Assembly: GCA_964605155.1 (NCBI GenBank)
Contig: CAZSAK010000003.1
Coordinates: 123,731 to 187,730 of the forward strand
Reading direction: 5' to 3'
Length of the DNA stretch: 64,000 nucleotides
From: CAZSAK01 sp964605155
GTDB taxonomy: Bacteria; Pseudomonadota; Gammaproteobacteria; SZUA-140
Positions 9,175-19,133 of this stretch are shown here, in pieces (the stretch's first letter is position 1; each line of letters begins with the position of its first letter). The notes under the pieces are model-generated. The model was not told the DNA's origin, ran no database searches, and was given only the letters and a program-made list of their open reading frames with translations. A program made the position numbers and the translations under genes.

Positions 9175-9555
9175 ATGCAGCACACACTGTTAAAAGCCAA
9201 ACTCCATCGTGCCCGGGTGACACACTCGGAACTCGAGTACGAGGGTTCCTGTGCCATTGACGGCCGCCTGCTCGATACGGCCGGTATCCACGAGTATGAG
9301 CAGATACATGTCTATAACATCACCAACGGCGAGCGTTTCATCACCTATGCGATCCGGGCGGCTGAAGGTTCGGGGATCGTCTCGGTCAACGGGGCGGCGG
9401 CACACAAGGCCAGTCCCGGTGACGTGGTGATTATCTGCATCTATACCCAGGTGAATCAGCAGGAGCTCGCCAACTTCAAACCCACCCTGGTGTATCTGGA
9501 CGAGGACAACAGGATCACGCACTGCAGGGACAGTATCCCCCGCCAGGTCGCTTAA
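9175..9555 (+). CDS. panD: Aspartate 1-decarboxylase proenzyme
   Basis: 126 residues. PanD makes beta-alanine for pantothenate from aspartate. It is a pyruvoyl enzyme that self-cleaves between Gly24 and Ser25, visible here in EYEGSCAIDG. Other hallmarks: LLKAKLHRARVTHSEL at the N-terminus, IHVYNITNGERFITYAI, and GSGIVSVNGAAAHKASPGD. It is separated from panC by ~198 nt, so it may have its own promoter, but it completes the panB-panC-panD set. Confidence 0.96.
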   Translation: MQHTLLKAKLHRARVTHSELEYEGSCAIDGRLLDTAGIHEYEQIHVYNITNGERFITYAIRAAEGSGIVSVNGAAAHKASPGDVVIICIYTQVNQQELANFKPTLVYLDEDNRITHCRDSIPRQVA

Positions 9556-9564
9556 TCGCTTTAA

Positions 9565-9690
9565 AATTGCTGCGCGCTTGGTGATACGGCGTTTTTAATG
9601 AACTCGAAATCCTCATTGACTATTCGTGTCAACTCCGGTTTCTCGTTCATTAATGCCTTGTCTCACCTGCGCTCGCTAATTTTAAATAAT
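9565..9690 (+). repeat. ~115-bp dispersed repeat, copy 1
   Basis: Shares the block AATCCTCATT, then ATTCGTGT-AACTCCGGTT, then a CTCGTTC arm and CTCACCTGCGCTCGCTA with copies at 27823-27940 and 30650-30768. Internally it has inverted arms (GAACTCG versus CTCGTTC), so it can fold. It lies directly after panD. A short inverted partial copy follows at 9809-9836. Confidence 0.7.
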
Positions 9691-9808
9691 CTCTAAAACG
9701 ATCTAAGTGATTCGGCGTAGTCGACCCGACTCTATCTAGATTACAGATCCCAAATTAATAAAGAGATCTGGCAACTCAAATATCTTTATTTGATGTTGTA
9801 TTAACAAT

Positions 9809-9836
9809 AGCGAGCGTAGGCGAGACGCAAAAATTG
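9809..9836 (-). repeat. Inverted partial copy of the ~115-bp repeat
   Basis: The sequence around AATAGCGAGCGTAGGCGAGA followed by CGCAAAAA is the reverse complement of the distal end of the 115-bp repeat (the CTCGTCTCGCCTGCGTTCGC part). With copy 1 it forms an inverted pair enclosing about 120 bp of AT-rich DNA that shows no gene. Confidence 0.55.
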
Positions 9837-9905
9837 GCAAAAAAAGCACAGGTTACATGACAGTTTGCCGCATTCGCGGCCCCGCATTTTGAGCATGTTT
9901 TTCTT

Positions 9906-9955
9906 GTATCCCCATGCGGGGCGAACGCAGTATCGTCAAGCGCAGCAATTTTAAA
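9906..9955 (+). repeat. ~50-bp repeat shared with 19080-19131
   Basis: The block GCGAACGCAGTATCGTCAAG plus CGCAGCAATTTTAAA, preceded by TGTATCCCCATGCGGG, matches 19080-19131 at about 80% by eye. It lies just past the ppc stop codon on the opposite strand. Its function is unknown. Confidence 0.55.
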
Positions 9956-12754
9956 TCAGCCGGTGTTGCGCATCCCGGCGGCGATGGCACTGATCGTCCG
10001 CAACAGCGCATCCAGTATGACCTCGCGGTTCGCATCTTCAGGCCCGGAATCCCGGTAGCGTTTCAGCAACGTGACCTGGATGTGGCTCAGGGGATCCAGG
10101 TACGGTTCACGGCGGCTCAACGACAGTGCCAGCTGGGGGTTGTCCTCGATGAGTTGTTTCGCCTTGACGGCCTTGAGGACCTGGTCGACGGTCCTGATGA
10201 ATTCGGCGAACACCATGTTATAGACCTTGTCGCGCAATGCCTCGTCGTCGCACAGATGGGCGTATTCGTTGGCGATGACCATGTCCGCCTTGAACAGCGC
10301 CATCTGGGTGTTACTGAGCAGCGCACGGAAGTAGGGCCATTGCTGGTGCATGGTCTGTATCTGCTGTAACCGCCCGGGATCGTTCTTGCACCATTCATCC
10401 AGGGCGGAGCCGAGCCCGTACCATGCCGGTATGGTGTGGCGGGCCTGCGCCCACCCGAATACCCAGGGAATCGCGCGGATCGAATTGAGCGATCGGTCGG
10501 CCTTTTTGCGATGGCTCGGTCGCGAACCGATGTTGAGCAGGCCGATCTCGTCGACCGGGGTGGCTTCGTAAAAGTAATCGATAAATCCCGGCGTGTGATT
10601 GACGAGTTCTCGGTAGGTCTTCTCCCCGCTCTGCGCCAGGGCATCCATGATCGGGAAATACTCCTCATAGGTGGTCGCGGGTGGCGCAACGATACTCTTG
10701 CTTGCCTTGAGCAGGCCGGTGATCCCCACGCCCAGTTCATAGACGGCGGTTTCCTTGTTGCTGTATTTATACGAAACCATCTCGCCCTGTTCAGTGAACT
10801 TGACCTGTCCGGACACGGTACCGGGTGGCGAGCCCAGGATGGCCTCATGGGTCGGTCCGCCACCGCGCCCGATGGTGCCTCCGCGGCCGTGAAACAGGCG
10901 GCACTTGACATTACGTTCCCTGGCGAGGCCGGTGATCCGCTGCTGTGCGAGGTACAGGTTCCATGACGACGCGAGGATGCCGCCATCCTTGCAGGAGTCA
11001 GAATAGCCGAGCATGACCTCCTGGATATTGCCCGACGACCTGAGCAGGTTGATATAGGTCGGCAGATCGAGCAGCGAACTCATTACCGGCTGGATATGTG
11101 CCAGGTCATCGATGGTCTCGAACAGCGGTGTAACCCTGATGTTGCAGAACCATTCACCGTCATCCGTTCGTCCCACCAGTCCCGCCTGGTGGGCGAGGAA
11201 CATTACCTCCATGACATGGCTGGCGTTGTGGGTCATGGAGATCACGTAGTTGCCGAAGGCCCGCGTGCTGATTTCATTACGCATCACCGCCAGGACATCG
11301 AAGACCTCCAGTGTTTCGCGCGTCTCGGCTGAAAGGCTGGATCTGTCCACAGTCGCCGGCGCATCGCAAATGCGTTCTTCCAGTACACGCATGCGATGCC
11401 GTTCGTCCATGTCAAAATAACCGGTTGCGCCTGATTGCCGACCGAGAAGTTCGGCGACCGCATCGCTGTGGCGGGATGATTCCTGGCGGACGTCGAGTTG
11501 CATCAGGAAAAAGCCGAAGGTCTCTGCCAGCCTGATGAGGTCCTTCAGTTCACGCTCGGTAACGATCCTGTCGCCATGGGATATCAGTGAGTCACGGATG
11601 ATATACAGGTCATCGAGAAACTCGTCTTCCGATTCGTAGCTGTCGGTGAGTGCACTGGACGTCTTGCCGAGCAACAGGTTGCGGATATGGACCAGATTGC
11701 ATTCGAGACGGTAGCGCATGATATGCAGCTTGCGTCGGTAGGGTTCCTGGCGGAAATAGTCGATGTTGCCGTGGAATACCTGGCGTGCATACTTTTCATC
11801 CCGCTCGAGGTTTTCAAAAAAATCCTGCGAAGGCCGGCACAGCTGGATGGAATGTGTCAGGATGTGAATCAGCTTGTTGATGCGGTGCAGATATTCCTTG
11901 ATGATGGTTTTTGCGTGCATGCGAACGGCGGTGACGGTGACCTCCGGCGTGACGTTTGGATTGCCGTCACGATCCCCGCCGACCCATGAACCGAAACGCA
12001 TGATACTGGGGACGGTGATCCGGTGATCCTGTTGCGAATCCGCGGTATAGGTCTTTTCTACGGCCATCTCCAATTCGCGGTACATCAACGGAACCGCCTG
12101 GAACAGGCTATGTTCAAAGTAGAAGATCCCGTTTTCGATCTCATCCTCGACGGTGGGTCGATGGCCGCGAACCTCGTTGGTCTTCCACAGGACCTGGATC
12201 TGGCTTTCGAGCTGCTGGATCAGGTCCTCGCGCTCATCCCTGGAGAGGCGCAATTCGTCGAGATGTCGGCTGGTCACGAAGATGCGCCGTTGCGCCTCCT
12301 TGATGGTACGGCGTTTGGATTCGGTGGGATGCGCGGTGATGACCGGCATGTAGAGCATCCGGTCCAGGATTGTCTGTACTTGCGCGGCACTGATGCCCTG
12401 TTCATGAAACTCGCGCAGGGTTTCATCGAATGATCCCCGCCACAATGACGTTCCCGTACGTTTCGATTGCAGCCGTTGCTGGTGCTGGAAGGATTCCTCG
12501 GCGATGTTCACCAGGCTGAAATAGATACTGAAGGCGCGGATGACGTTGGACAGGATACCCGGATCGAGTTTCTTGATCAGCCGTACCAGCTGCGCGCGCT
12601 TGACCGGGTCTTCTTCCTTGTGCAGGCGGATGTAGCCCTTGCGCAGTGCTTCCACCGCGACAAACACCCGGTTGCCGGCCTGCGTACGCAGAATGTCACC
12701 GAGTATATTGCCGAATAACTTGACCCGGCTGCGGAGTTTCTTGTCGTTGATCAT
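9956..12754 (-). CDS. ppc: Phosphoenolpyruvate carboxylase
   Basis: 932 residues, within the normal range of ~880-930. Ppc carboxylates PEP to oxaloacetate, the anaplerotic reaction feeding the TCA cycle. Seen: VITAHPTESKRRTIKEAQRR (catalytic His region), FGSWVGGDRDGNPNVTP, the mobile-loop motif GRGGTIGRGGGPTHEAIL, WARHTIPAWYGLGS-like PEP site, and the invariant C-terminus ending M-R-N-T-G. Just upstream on the same strand is glgA, separated by 76 nt. Cytosolic homotetramer by family. Confidence 0.97.
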   Translation of the reverse strand: MINDKKLRSRVKLFGNILGDILRTQAGNRVFVAVEALRKGYIRLHKEEDPVKRAQLVRLIKKLDPGILSNVIRAFSIYFSLVNIAEESFQHQQRLQSKRTGTSLWRGSFDETLREFHEQGISAAQVQTILDRMLYMPVITAHPTESKRRTIKEAQRRIFVTSRHLDELRLSRDEREDLIQQLESQIQVLWKTNEVRGHRPTVEDEIENGIFYFEHSLFQAVPLMYRELEMAVEKTYTADSQQDHRITVPSIMRFGSWVGGDRDGNPNVTPEVTVTAVRMHAKTIIKEYLHRINKLIHILTHSIQLCRPSQDFFENLERDEKYARQVFHGNIDYFRQEPYRRKLHIMRYRLECNLVHIRNLLLGKTSSALTDSYESEDEFLDDLYIIRDSLISHGDRIVTERELKDLIRLAETFGFFLMQLDVRQESSRHSDAVAELLGRQSGATGYFDMDERHRMRVLEERICDAPATVDRSSLSAETRETLEVFDVLAVMRNEISTRAFGNYVISMTHNASHVMEVMFLAHQAGLVGRTDDGEWFCNIRVTPLFETIDDLAHIQPVMSSLLDLPTYINLLRSSGNIQEVMLGYSDSCKDGGILASSWNLYLAQQRITGLARERNVKCRLFHGRGGTIGRGGGPTHEAILGSPPGTVSGQVKFTEQGEMVSYKYSNKETAVYELGVGITGLLKASKSIVAPPATTYEEYFPIMDALAQSGEKTYRELVNHTPGFIDYFYEATPVDEIGLLNIGSRPSHRKKADRSLNSIRAIPWVFGWAQARHTIPAWYGLGSALDEWCKNDPGRLQQIQTMHQQWPYFRALLSNTQMALFKADMVIANEYAHLCDDEALRDKVYNMVFAEFIRTVDQVLKAVKAKQLIEDNPQLALSLSRREPYLDPLSHIQVTLLKRYRDSGPEDANREVILDALLRTISAIAAGMRNTG

Positions 12755-12830
12755 CGATTAATTAATGAACTTGTGTTGTGCATCCGGCGGTAAAAAAGCC
12801 GGCATGATTATTGATGTTATTTGAGGGGCA

Positions 12831-14321
12831 TTATAACCCCATCATCGGCGTTTGATGGTAACTATATTCCAGTGCCTGTTGATAGAGCGTTATATACTGC
12901 CTGGCGCTGCGCCGCCAACTGAAATCCTGTTGCATGCCGTTGAATACAAGTTTTTTCCAGATGCGTGGATATTCTGCATAATCAGTCAGGGCGCGGTTGA
13001 CAGCGTCCGTCAGCGCAGTGGACGTGGGTTCATCGAAGACATAACCGCTGGCGGTGCCGTTCCTGATGGCGTCATCGGTCGCATCGACCACGGTATCGGC
13101 AAGCCCTCCGGTGCAGCGCACGATAGGCACCGTGCCGTAACGCAGGCTGTAAATCTGGTTGAGCCCGCAGGGTTCGTAACGTGACGGCATCAGGAACATA
13201 TCCGCACCGCCCTCGATCTGGTGCGCGAGCGCTTCACTGAAACCGATATGGGCGGAGAGCTGCCGGGGATACATGGACACGGCCTGCCGGAACGATTTCT
13301 CCAGGGTGTCTTCGCCACTGCCGAGCAACACGATCTGCACGGATCGGCGCATCAATTCCGGCAATGCTTCGAGCAGCAGGTCAAAACCCTTTTGTGCAAC
13401 CAGCCGGCCGATCAGACCGATGAGGGGAATGTCACTGTCTTCGGGCAGGCCGGCGCGTTTTTGCAGATCCAGTTTATTGGCGGTTTTGTGGCGCAATGTA
13501 AAGACGTTGTATTGTTGCGCGATGTAATCGTCCTTGGCGGGATTCCATTGGCCGTATTCAACACCGTTGAGTATGCCTGTCAGGCGGTCGGAGCGGAATG
13601 TGAGCAGTGTATCGAGACCACAGCCGTAATCCGGTGTGCAGATCTCGCGGGCGTAGGTCGGGCTGACGGTAGTGAGCATGTCGGCGTACACCAGTCCACC
13701 CTTGATGAATGAAAACTTGTTGTGAAATTCCATTGTGTACATGGACCACAGGCTGTCCGGCAGTTTCAGATCCCTGAACGTCGAGTAGGGGAACAGTCCC
13801 TGATACGCCAGGTTGTGGATGGTGAACAGGGTCGCGGGCCGTTGTGGCGTCAGCGCGAGCAGGGCGGGTATCAGGCCGCATTGCCAGTCATTGCAGTGTA
13901 CGATATCGGGTTGCCATGACAGGCCCGCCTCGTTCAGAGCAATCGCGGTGACTGCGCGCGCAAACACCGCGAACCGTTGTGCATTGTCCGGCCAGTCGAG
14001 ACCGTCCGGTCCCAGGTAGGGATTGCCCGGCCGGTCGAAATGCTGCGGTGAATCGATCAACCACACGATCACGGATGAACCGGGCAGGCGCCCTTCAAGG
14101 ATATGGATGGGCGTCGACACCCCTTCAAGCCGCAGTGTCGCAACCCGTACCACGCGTCCCGCGTTTTCAAGCGCGGTTCGATAGGCGGGCATGATGATGC
14201 GTATATCCCTGCGCAATGCCTTGACGGCAACCGGCAGGGCGCCGGAGACGTCTGCCAATCCACCTGTCTTAATCAGGGGATGAGCTTCGCTGGTCGCAAA
14301 CAGGATTGACTTGATGCTCAT
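12831..14321 (-). CDS. glgA: Glycogen synthase (ADP-glucose type)
   Basis: 496 residues, GT5 family. It transfers glucose from ADP-glucose to growing alpha-1,4-glucan. Seen: the signature K-T-G-G-L in SEAHPLIKTGGLADVSGALP, the middle HNLAYQGLFPY, IGLIGRLVAQKGFDLLLEAL, and MPSRYEPCGLNQIYSLRYGT with the E-x7-E region. Full length. It is divergent from gnd across a 382-bp intergenic region, and ppc follows. With the debranching enzyme at 0.9-3.1 kb it supports glycogen storage. Confidence 0.96.
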   Translation of the reverse strand: MSIKSILFATSEAHPLIKTGGLADVSGALPVAVKALRRDIRIIMPAYRTALENAGRVVRVATLRLEGVSTPIHILEGRLPGSSVIVWLIDSPQHFDRPGNPYLGPDGLDWPDNAQRFAVFARAVTAIALNEAGLSWQPDIVHCNDWQCGLIPALLALTPQRPATLFTIHNLAYQGLFPYSTFRDLKLPDSLWSMYTMEFHNKFSFIKGGLVYADMLTTVSPTYAREICTPDYGCGLDTLLTFRSDRLTGILNGVEYGQWNPAKDDYIAQQYNVFTLRHKTANKLDLQKRAGLPEDSDIPLIGLIGRLVAQKGFDLLLEALPELMRRSVQIVLLGSGEDTLEKSFRQAVSMYPRQLSAHIGFSEALAHQIEGGADMFLMPSRYEPCGLNQIYSLRYGTVPIVRCTGGLADTVVDATDDAIRNGTASGYVFDEPTSTALTDAVNRALTDYAEYPRIWKKLVFNGMQQDFSWRRSARQYITLYQQALEYSYHQTPMMGL

Positions 14322-14703
14322 GATGTCTCAATGGCGTTAATGGAAAATGTTATCAATCTGGGAATATTGTTATAGTTATCTAACCGGTCTGTGAATATCT
14401 GAATAATCCATTACTTGTTATAGGGATACAAGCTCGCCGCTGTAAAAAATACCGTTTATGTGTCGATACAGTTGTTGACCGCATTTTTTCATAATCTTGA
14501 TGACTGTACTATACGTAATTCTGTAAGCTGTCGGAATGTATAGGCTTTAAAGATTACCGAAACCGCAGCTCTGCAATGTCTGGCAACGGATTGTACCGTG
14601 TTAACCGGTCGGCACGGCTTATTCGGGGTGTCTTGAGCGGCTATTATAAAAGTATCGATTGCTTTTAGACAGGTATGGATCAACAAACGAGAGGAAAACA
14701 ACA
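14322..14703. other. Divergent intergenic region glgA / gnd
   Basis: 382 bp between the glgA start (minus strand) and the gnd ATG. It is AT-rich and should hold promoters for both directions. I see no convincing paired -35/-10 set, no riboswitch-like structure and no credible small gene. Confidence 0.4.
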
Positions 14704-15624
14704 ATGAGACTCGCAATGATAGGGCTTGGAAAGATGGGCGGTAACATGACACGCCGTCTACGCCGTGGCGGGATCGAGGTCGTCGGTTATGACCGCGACA
14801 AGGATATCATCAAGACACTCGTCGACGAGGAGGGCATGATATCGGCCGCATCCGTAACGGGCGCCATCAAGAAACTCGAGCCGCCGCGGGTCGTATGGCT
14901 GATGTTACCAAGCGGTGATACTACCACCAAGGAGATCAAGAATCTGGCGAATCGTTTGTCCACCGGCGATATCGTCGTCGACGGCGGTAATTCCAACTAT
15001 CACGATACGCAGCGTCGCGGCGCCCTGCTTGCCCAACACGGGATCGGTTTTGTCGATGCCGGTACATCCGGTGGTATCTGGGGTTTGCAAAACGGTTACT
15101 GCCTGATGGTCGGGGGTGAAAAACGTGATATAGATATTGTAATGCCGGCCCTCAAGGTGCTGGCGCCGGCGCCCGACCGCGGCTGGGCCCACGTTGGCCG
15201 TATCGGTGCCGGACATTTCACCAAGATGATCCACAACGGTATCGAGTACGGCATGATGCAGGCCTTTGCCGAAGGCTTTGCACTGCTGAAGGGAAAGAAG
15301 GATTTCAGTCTCGATATCGCCAAGATATCCGAGTTATGGCGTCATGGTTCGGTGATCAACAGCTGGTTGCTTGACCTGACTGCAGAGGCCCTCAAGGAGG
15401 ATAAAACACTGGAGTCGGTCTCGCCCTATGTGGCGGATTCCGGCGAAGGGCGCTGGATGGCTATCGAAGCAGTGGAACAGGGCATTGCATCTCCCGTCAT
15501 CAGCCTGGCGTTACAGATGCGTTTCGCCAGCCAGGATACCGAAGGTTTTGAAAACAGGATATTGACCGTGATGCGCAATGCATTCGGCGGTCACTCGCTC
15601 AAGCGCCCAACGAAAGAGACATGA
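14704..15624 (+). CDS. gnd: 6-phosphogluconate dehydrogenase, decarboxylating, short form
   Basis: 306 residues, the short (~300 aa) type often called GndA/YqeC-like, as opposed to the 468-aa E. coli form. It oxidatively decarboxylates 6-phosphogluconate to ribulose 5-phosphate; short forms often prefer NAD, though cofactor choice is not proven here. Seen: Rossmann motif MRLAMIGLGKMGGNM, VVDGGNSNYHDTQRR, GFVDAGTSGGIWGLQNGYCL, and HFTKMIHNGIEYGMMQA with catalytic K and H/N residues. The ATG at 14704 has GAGAGGA upstream. The stop overlaps the zwf start by 4 nt. Confidence 0.93.
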   Translation: MRLAMIGLGKMGGNMTRRLRRGGIEVVGYDRDKDIIKTLVDEEGMISAASVTGAIKKLEPPRVVWLMLPSGDTTTKEIKNLANRLSTGDIVVDGGNSNYHDTQRRGALLAQHGIGFVDAGTSGGIWGLQNGYCLMVGGEKRDIDIVMPALKVLAPAPDRGWAHVGRIGAGHFTKMIHNGIEYGMMQAFAEGFALLKGKKDFSLDIAKISELWRHGSVINSWLLDLTAEALKEDKTLESVSPYVADSGEGRWMAIEAVEQGIASPVISLALQMRFASQDTEGFENRILTVMRNAFGGHSLKRPTKET

Positions 15625-17126
15625 TGGAACCCTGTACGCTGGTCATCTTCGGTGCTACCGGCAACCTGTCACGCCTGAAATTGATGCCGTCACTGTTTTC
15701 ACTCGAGGCGGAAGGTCGCCTGCCTGACAAGATGGTGATCCTTGCCTTCGGGCGGCGCCCCTGGAGCAGGGAGGAATGGATCAATGAAGTCGACGGCATG
15801 CTCGATGAGAAATATCCCCACGGCAAGAACCAGGCTGCGTATGAACGCTTTCGGGAACGGCAGCATTATTTTCGCGGTGACCTCGGTGACCAGGACACCT
15901 TCAGGGAACTCGGCGCGTGCCTCGAGAAGAATGAAACGTTTCCTCACAATATCGTGTTTTACCTGGCGATACGCCCCGCGGATTTCGGGCCGGTGATCGA
16001 CCACCTCGGCAAGGTCGATCTGTTGCGCGAGAATTCAGGCTGGAGACGCGTGGTGGTCGAGAAACCCTTCGGCTATGACCTGTTGAGTTCGCAGGCCCTG
16101 CAGCGCAGCTTCGAGACCCATATCAACGAAAACCAGATCTACCGTATCGATCACTATCTCGGCAAGGGGACCGTGCAGAACATCCTTGTGTTCCGCTTTG
16201 CCAACCTGCTGCTCGAACCCTTGTGGAACCGCGACTATATCGATCACGTGCAGATCACCCACTCCGAGACCCGCGGCATCGAGGGCCGCGCGGACTATTA
16301 CAAGGATGCAGGCGCATTGCGCGATATGCTGCAGAGTCACCTGATGCAGCTGTTGACGCTGGTCGCGATGGAACCGCCGGCAATGATGGATCCCGAGTCT
16401 TTGCGTGACGAGAAGGTCAAGGTGCTGAAATCGATCCGCCCGATCACGCACGGTGCCGTGCATGCACAGGCCTTCCGCGGCCAGTATGCGCACGGCACGA
16501 TCGACGGCAAACCGGTGCCGGGTTACCTCGAAGAGGAGGGTGCCGGCGACAACCTAATGACCGAGACCTATGCCGCGTTGAAACTGTTTGTCGACAACTG
16601 GCGCTGGAAAGGGGTGCCGTTCTATCTGCGCACCGGCAAGCGCATGGCGGAGGCCAGTTCCGCGATCAGTATCCGCTTCAAGGAACCGCCGCATCACCTG
16701 TTCCGCAACACCCATCTCGAACGCTGCCATCCCAACTGGCTGTTGCTGGGGATACAGCCCAACGAGTGCCTGCGCATGGAGATCCAGGTCAAGGTGCCGG
16801 GGCTCGAGATGAAGACACGCATGATCAGCCTCGATGCGAGTTACCGCAGCGGGGATGACAAGGAGGCCGATGCCTACGAGGAATTGTTGCTGGACGTGAT
16901 GCGCGGCGACCATACCCTGTTCCTGCGGTTTGACGAGGTTGAGTGGGCGTGGCGCGTGGTTGATCCGGTACTGAAGGTCTGGTCGATGGAGCGCGATTAT
17001 ATCAACACCTATCCCGCCGGCAGCTGGGGACCGCGCGGCACCTACCGCCTGTTCGAACGCGACGACCAGTTCTGGCGGCACTCGTTGGATATCGAGGGCA
17101 GTGACGTCAGCTCCGAAGTCTATTAG
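15621..17126 (+). CDS. zwf: Glucose-6-phosphate 1-dehydrogenase
   Basis: 501 residues. Zwf oxidises glucose 6-phosphate to 6-phosphogluconolactone, the entry to the oxidative pentose phosphate or Entner-Doudoroff routes. Seen: LVIFGATGNLSRLKLMPSLF (NADP-binding), VVVEKPFGYDLLSS, the active-site RIDHYLGKGTVQNILVFRFA, and PFYLRTGKRMAEASSAISI. It begins ATGATG overlapping the gnd stop (ATGA), so gnd and zwf form a coupled operon. No 6-phosphogluconolactonase gene lies between them. Confidence 0.97.
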   Translation: MMEPCTLVIFGATGNLSRLKLMPSLFSLEAEGRLPDKMVILAFGRRPWSREEWINEVDGMLDEKYPHGKNQAAYERFRERQHYFRGDLGDQDTFRELGACLEKNETFPHNIVFYLAIRPADFGPVIDHLGKVDLLRENSGWRRVVVEKPFGYDLLSSQALQRSFETHINENQIYRIDHYLGKGTVQNILVFRFANLLLEPLWNRDYIDHVQITHSETRGIEGRADYYKDAGALRDMLQSHLMQLLTLVAMEPPAMMDPESLRDEKVKVLKSIRPITHGAVHAQAFRGQYAHGTIDGKPVPGYLEEEGAGDNLMTETYAALKLFVDNWRWKGVPFYLRTGKRMAEASSAISIRFKEPPHHLFRNTHLERCHPNWLLLGIQPNECLRMEIQVKVPGLEMKTRMISLDASYRSGDDKEADAYEELLLDVMRGDHTLFLRFDEVEWAWRVVDPVLKVWSMERDYINTYPAGSWGPRGTYRLFERDDQFWRHSLDIEGSDVSSEVY

Positions 17127-17382
17127 GACCCGGACATTTCACCAAGGCGGCAATAATTAATAATGATTGACAGGGGAGCTAAAAGATAGGGTAATCCTGG
17201 ATATAAACTATTTTTGAGACTGTGCCTATCCCGGTTCTGCCTTGATCTTGAATCCTTATGCTTGCTTTTCACTCGCACCATAGAATCATCTATGCTGCTC
17301 GTTCCAAAGCATCGCCTAAGAATCCAATTTCTACGGCACCTCCCGGGATCCTCAGTGAAATATCCGGGTTAACATAATCATT

Positions 17383-19038
17383 ATGACGGCATTAACACAT
17401 TCAACCGCCTGGCGGGCGCTGGAAAATCATTATCGGCAGGTCAGGGATCTCCATATGCGGGACCTGTTCGCCGATGACCCGCGCCGTTTTGAAAAATATT
17501 CCATCACCTTTGATGACATCCTGCTGGACTACTCGAAGAACCGCATCACGGACGAGACACTTGCAATGCTGCTCGATCTCGCCCGCCAGGCGGAGGTGAA
17601 GGACGCGATCAGCCGGATGTACAACGGCGACAGGATCAACAATACCGAGGACCGTGCAGTGCTGCACGTGGCGCTGCGCAACCGTTCCAACCGTCCCATC
17701 CTGGTGGACGGCAAGGATGTCATGCCGCAGGTCAACGCGGTGCTGGCGCAGATGAAGTCCTTCAGTGATGCGGTGCGTAACGGTGAATGGAGGGGTTACA
17801 CCGGCAAGCCGATCACGGACATCGTCAACATCGGTATCGGCGGTTCGGACCTCGGCCCGGTGATGGTGAGCGAGGCGTTGAAGCCTTATGCGAGACGGGG
17901 CCTGCGGCCACATTTCGTGTCGAATATCGACGGTACCGATATCGTCGAGACGCTCAAGCGCGTCGATCCCGAGACCACCCTGTTTATCGTCGCATCCAAG
18001 ACCTTCACCACGCAGGAGACCATTACCAATGCCCGCAGTGCGCGGTCATGGCTGATCAATGCGGCCGGTTCAGACAGCGTCATCGCCAAACACTTCGTCG
18101 CCCTGTCGACCAATACCGCTGAGGTGGCGGCGTTCGGTATCGACACGCGCAACATGTTCGAATTCTGGGACTGGGTGGGTGGCCGTTATTCCCTGTGGGG
18201 TGCGATCGGTTTGTCGATCGCGATCACTATCGGCATGGATCGATTCGAGGAACTGCTATCCGGCGCGCATGACATGGACCAACATTTTGCGGACGCCCCT
18301 TATGAAAAAAATATCCCCGTGATACTCGGCCTGCTGGGTATCTGGTACAACAATTTTTTCAACGCACAGACCCACGCGATATTGCCGTATGATCAGTACC
18401 TGCACCGGTTCCCCGCCTATTTCCAGCAGGGCGACATGGAAAGCAACGGCAAGAGCGTCACCCGCGACGGCCAACGTATCGATGACTATTCGACCGGCCC
18501 GGTCATCTGGGGTGAACCCGGCACCAACGGCCAACATGCGTTTTACCAGCTCATCCACCAGGGGACGAAACTCGTACCGGCCGATTTTCTTGTCCCCGTC
18601 GAGAGCCAGAACCCGATCGGCGAGCACCATCAAATCCTGTTGTCGAATTTCTTCGCCCAGACAAAGGCGCTGATGAAAGGCAAGACCGAACAGGAGGCGC
18701 GCGCCGAACTCGAGGCCGACGGTCTTCAGGGTGAGGCGCTGGAGAAGCTGCTGCCCCACAAGGTATTCACAGGCAACAGGCCGACCAATTCCATCATGTT
18801 CCGGAAACTCACACCCCGGACGCTGGGCAGGCTGATCGCCATGTATGAGCACAAGATCTTTGTGCAGGGCATCGTCTGGAATATCAACTCGTTCGATCAG
18901 TGGGGCGTCGAACTGGGCAAACAGCTCGCCAGGGCCATCCTGCCGCGACTGCATGATGCCGACGCGGTCACCAATCACGATGCGTCAACCAACGGGTTGA
19001 TCAATTACTACAAGACCAGCAGGGACCGCACAGAGTAG
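17383..19038 (+). CDS. pgi: Glucose-6-phosphate isomerase
   Basis: 551 residues. Pgi interconverts glucose 6-phosphate and fructose 6-phosphate. Seen: VNIGIGGSDLGPVMVSEAL, SKTFTTQETITNARSA, FEFWDWVGGRYSLWGAIGLS, MESNGKSVTRDG, the PGI signature GEPGTNGQHAFYQLIHQGTK, and EHKIFVQGIVWNINSFDQWG. It follows zwf after 256 bp without an obvious gene or terminator. Confidence 0.97.
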   Translation: MTALTHSTAWRALENHYRQVRDLHMRDLFADDPRRFEKYSITFDDILLDYSKNRITDETLAMLLDLARQAEVKDAISRMYNGDRINNTEDRAVLHVALRNRSNRPILVDGKDVMPQVNAVLAQMKSFSDAVRNGEWRGYTGKPITDIVNIGIGGSDLGPVMVSEALKPYARRGLRPHFVSNIDGTDIVETLKRVDPETTLFIVASKTFTTQETITNARSARSWLINAAGSDSVIAKHFVALSTNTAEVAAFGIDTRNMFEFWDWVGGRYSLWGAIGLSIAITIGMDRFEELLSGAHDMDQHFADAPYEKNIPVILGLLGIWYNNFFNAQTHAILPYDQYLHRFPAYFQQGDMESNGKSVTRDGQRIDDYSTGPVIWGEPGTNGQHAFYQLIHQGTKLVPADFLVPVESQNPIGEHHQILLSNFFAQTKALMKGKTEQEARAELEADGLQGEALEKLLPHKVFTGNRPTNSIMFRKLTPRTLGRLIAMYEHKIFVQGIVWNINSFDQWGVELGKQLARAILPRLHDADAVTNHDASTNGLINYYKTSRDRTE

Positions 19039-19079
19039 CCAGTTACAGAGTAATCAGTTGCATTCGTTGTTCATTTGTC

Positions 19080-19131
19080 GTGTACCCTCTTGCGGGATGA
19101 ACGCAGTATTATCAGGCGCAGCCATTTTGAA
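19080..19131 (+). repeat. ~50-bp repeat shared with 9906-9955
   Basis: Block GATGAACGCAGTATTATCAG followed by GCGCAGCCATTTTGAAA, preceded by TGTACCCTCTTGCGGG. It overlaps the region just before the truA ATG and aligns with 9906-9955 with few changes. It may act as untranslated leader of truA. Confidence 0.55.
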
Positions 19132-19133
19132 AC

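Noticed and set aside
18256..18978. 240-codon minus-strand frame opposite pgi
   Set aside because: Antisense to the PGI signature region; no features of a real gene.
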